Source: an uncultured Sphingomonas sp.
GTDB taxonomy: Bacteria; Pseudomonadota; Alphaproteobacteria; Sphingomonadales; Sphingomonadaceae
Assembly: GCA_946886845.1 (NCBI GenBank)
Contig: CAMPJH010000095.1
Coordinates: 1 to 6,249, forward strand
Length of the DNA: 6,249 bases
Direction: 5' to 3'
Shown here piece by piece: positions 4,680 to 6,249 of this stretch. Under the pieces are notes generated by a model. The model made no database searches and was not told where the DNA came from. It saw only the letters and a program-made list of their open reading frames with translations. How positions within the stretch are numbered: the stretch's first letter is position 1; each line of letters begins with the position of its first letter. The position numbers and the translations under genes are program-made.

Positions 4680-5346
4680 AGAAAAAACAACTAAACCGCG
4701 GCGAAACGAGGGAAAACGGAGTTACGAGGATGCCTGCGGCCTGGCCCACGCGCTCGAACTGATCGGCGAACGATGGGCGCTCCTGGTGATGCGCGAGCTG
4801 ATGTTCGGGCCGCGCCGCTTTTCGGAGCTGAAGGCCGATCTTCCGGGGATCAGCGCCAATGTCCTGGCCCAGCGCCTGAACGAGCTGGAGGAGCGGGGGC
4901 TGGTCCGCCGGACCAGGCTTCCGCCGCCGGCTTCGGTCCAGGTCTATGAAGCGACCGAATGGGGCCTTGAGGCGGCACCGGTGATCCGCGACCTCGGCCG
5001 CTGGGCGGTTCGCAGCCTGGGCCACGACCCAGGACGCCCGGTCAGCCACGTCTCGATCATGATGTCGATGCAGGCGATGTTCGATGCCGGGCGCGCGGAT
5101 GGGCTCGTCGCGCGCGCCGGCTTCAAGCTGCGCGAGAATAGCTACGTCGCCGAAGTCCGCGACGGCCGGATCGATGTCTCGCGAGGCCCGATCGAGCGGT
5201 GCGACTTCGTTGTCACGGCCGCGCCGGAGCAGGTTGCCGGTGTCCTCTATGGCGGAGCGCCGCTCGATAGTGTAAGTATCGAAGGAGACCTCGCGCTCGC
5301 CAGGCGTTTCACAACGCTGTTCCCGTTGCCGCCGAAAGTCTCCTGA
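4672..5346 (+). CDS. HxlR-family transcriptional regulator with C-terminal SCP2-like extension
   Basis: This 224-residue protein has an HxlR-type winged helix-turn-helix at about residues 20-115. The helices read CGLAHALELIGERWALLVMRELMFGPRRFSELKADLPGISANVLAQRLNELEERGLV (22-78), followed by the wing TRLPPPASVQVYEATEWG (81-98). Cys22 occupies the N-terminal position that serves as redox or electrophile sensor in YodB and HypR. HxlR regulators are often only about 110-150 residues long. The extra 120-224 segment, with AEVRDGRIDVSRG, CDFVVTAAPEQVAGVLYGG and LDSVSIEGDLALARRF, resembles an SCP2/sterol-carrier-like ligand domain. The GTG is chosen because an in-frame TAA lies at 4660-4662 and no other start precedes the DNA-binding domain. 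No Shine-Dalgarno is visible. It is transcribed divergently from the detoxification-type operon and is its likely regulator (inference). Confidence 0.9.
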   Translation: MQLEKTTKPRRNEGKRSYEDACGLAHALELIGERWALLVMRELMFGPRRFSELKADLPGISANVLAQRLNELEERGLVRRTRLPPPASVQVYEATEWGLEAAPVIRDLGRWAVRSLGHDPGRPVSHVSIMMSMQAMFDAGRADGLVARAGFKLRENSYVAEVRDGRIDVSRGPIERCDFVVTAAPEQVAGVLYGGAPLDSVSIEGDLALARRFTTLFPLPPKVS

Positions 5347-5405
5347 CTCACCCGCACCCAGCGATTTCTTGAGGCGCAACGGCCTCTGCCTTAAGGGCCA
5401 ATCCG
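5347..5405 (+). other. Regulator-cobS intergenic gap
   Basis: These 59 bases hold a possible 5-bp hairpin (GAGGC at 5371-5375 with GCCTC at 5382-5386, 6-base loop) not followed by a T run, so it is not a convincing terminator. AAGGG at 5394-5398 region, about eight bases before the cobS ATG, is a modest Shine-Dalgarno. No clear promoter was recognised, so cobS may be read through from the regulator or use a promoter inside it. Confidence 0.4.
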
Positions 5406-6249
5406 ATGAACGACATCTCCAACGTAAATCCCGAAAGCCGCGCCGAAACCGTGATGGCTTCGCCCGACAAGATCGTGAAGGTGCGCGACCTGTTCGGAGT
5501 CGACAGCGACATGGAGGTGCCGGCTTTCAGCGAGGCCGACGAGCGCGTCCCCGACCTCGATCCGGCCTACGTGTTCGACCCCGATACGACACTCGCGATC
5601 TGCGCCGGCTTTGGACAGAACCGCAGGGTGATGATCCAGGGCTATCACGGCACCGGCAAGTCGACCCACATCGAGCAGGTTGCGGCCCGGCTCAACTGGC
5701 CGCTGATCCGGATCAACCTCGACGCCCACATCAGCCGGATCGACCTGGTCGGCCGCGATGCGATCGTGCTTCGCGACGGCCAGCAGGTCACCGAGTTCCG
5801 CGAAGGGCTCCTGCCCTGGGCGCTGCAGCACCCGGTGGCATTGGTATTCGATGAATATGACGCCGGTCGACCGGACGTGATGTTCGTCATCCAGCGGGTG
5901 CTCGAGGCCGAAGGCAAGCTGACCCTGCTCGACCAGAACCGGGTGATCCGTCCCAACCCTTGGTTCCGGCTGTTCGCGACGACCAACACGATCGGTCTCG
6001 GCGACACCACCGGCCTGTATCACGGCACGCAGGCGATCAATCAGGGCCAGATGGACCGCTGGAACGTCGTCACCACGCTCAATTACCTGCCCGCCCAGGT
6101 CGAGGCGCAGATCGTGCTCGCCAAGTCGGGCGAATATGACAATCCCGACGGCAAGGCGACGGTCGAGAAGATGGTCAAGGTCGCCGATTTGTCACGCCAG
6201 GGCTTCATCAACGGCGACATCTCGACCGTGATGAGCCCGCGCACCGTGA
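5406..6249 (+). CDS. cobS: Cobaltochelatase subunit CobS, AAA+ ATPase (runs off right edge)
   Basis: The first 281 codons are present. CobS proteins are about 330 residues, so roughly 50 C-terminal residues are missing. CobS is the AAA+ ATPase that, with CobT, drives CobN to insert cobalt into hydrogenobyrinic acid a,c-diamide in aerobic B12 synthesis. The conserved N-terminus includes [20 protein letters not shown] (22-41). Then come Walker [10 protein letters not shown] (79-87), Walker [10 protein letters not shown] (144-152), sensor-1-like FATTNT (190-195) and the GQMDRW motif (214-219) with a likely arginine finger. These match CobS and not generic MoxR proteins. The ATG at 5406 fits the conserved N-terminus. 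It lies 59 nt after the HxlR-type gene on the same strand. The neighbours to the left have no link to B12, so cobT or other partners are expected to the right. Confidence 0.95.
   Translation, partial: MNDISNVNPESRAETVMASPDKIVKVRDLFGVDSDMEVPAFSEADERVPDLDPAYVFDPDTTLAICAGFGQNRRVMIQGYHGTGKSTHIEQVAARLNWPLIRINLDAHISRIDLVGRDAIVLRDGQQVTEFREGLLPWALQHPVALVFDEYDAGRPDVMFVIQRVLEAEGKLTLLDQNRVIRPNPWFRLFATTNTIGLGDTTGLYHGTQAINQGQMDRWNVVTTLNYLPAQVEAQIVLAKSGEYDNPDGKATVEKMVKVADLSRQGFINGDISTVMSPRTV

Noticed and set aside
3485..4681. A 398-codon plus-strand open frame opposite the GST and first VOC genes
   Set aside because: It is antisense to two genes with clear family motifs and proper Shine-Dalgarno sites, and its product has no recognisable domain. 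Long antisense frames are expected in GC-rich DNA.
4601..4690. N-terminal extension of the first VOC gene to the ATG at 4690
   Set aside because: It would cross the AT-rich promoter region and the divergent gene start, has no family similarity, and a consensus Shine-Dalgarno precedes the ATG at 4600.
4676..4694. Short inverted repeats AGTT-N9-AACT and TTAG-N9-CTAA at the start of the regulator gene
   Set aside because: They are four-base arms with different centres in an A-rich stretch, which is expected by chance; the 4662-4679 palindrome is the better operator candidate.
5371..5386. Hairpin between the regulator and cobS as a terminator
   Set aside because: The stem is only 5 bp with a 6-base loop and no following T run.
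5391..6023. A 210-codon minus-strand open frame opposite cobS
   Set aside because: The plus strand encodes intact CobS with Walker A, Walker B and sensor motifs throughout, so the antisense frame is a shadow.

Overview
The window is GC-rich, densely coded DNA from an alphaproteobacterium. A sphingomonad is the best guess, from the family mix, the near-absence of intergenic space and a cobS gene of alphaproteobacterial type. That assignment is inference; no rRNA or other strong taxonomic marker is present.

Positions 1-4600 hold one run of eight minus-strand genes, read from right to left. They are a single-domain VOC/glyoxalase-like protein (4600-4148), a glutathione S-transferase-like protein (4144-3458), a protein made of two fused DUF1428 domains (3461-2721), a two-module VOC protein (2700-1861), a DoxX-like membrane protein (1849-1442), a PhnB-like VOC protein (1460-963), a RibD-C/dihydrofolate-reductase-like protein (970-308) and a second GST that leaves the window at position 1 (311-1). 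Neighbours overlap by 4-19 nt or are separated by at most 20 nt, so they very probably form one operon. Five genes have a clear AGGAGG or AAGGAG Shine-Dalgarno.

Positions 4601-4671 are the only sizeable promoter region. It is AT-rich and lies between the operon and a divergent HxlR-family regulator (4672-5346, plus strand). The regulator starts at a GTG with no Shine-Dalgarno, directly behind a TATAAA-like -10 and inside an imperfect palindrome. It has an N-terminal winged helix with a cysteine where redox-sensing HxlR proteins carry theirs, plus a C-terminal extension resembling an SCP2-type ligand pocket. The most economical reading is a regulator-operon pair that senses and clears an electrophile, aldehyde or peroxide through glutathione- and VOC-type chemistry. 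The substrate cannot be read from sequence.

Positions 5406-6249 carry the first 281 codons of cobS, the AAA+ ATPase subunit of aerobic cobaltochelatase, which runs off the right edge. It is on the same strand as the regulator but is probably a separate, housekeeping locus. No RNA genes, mobile elements, CRISPR arrays or convincing terminators were seen, and no gene-free stretch exceeds 72 bases.
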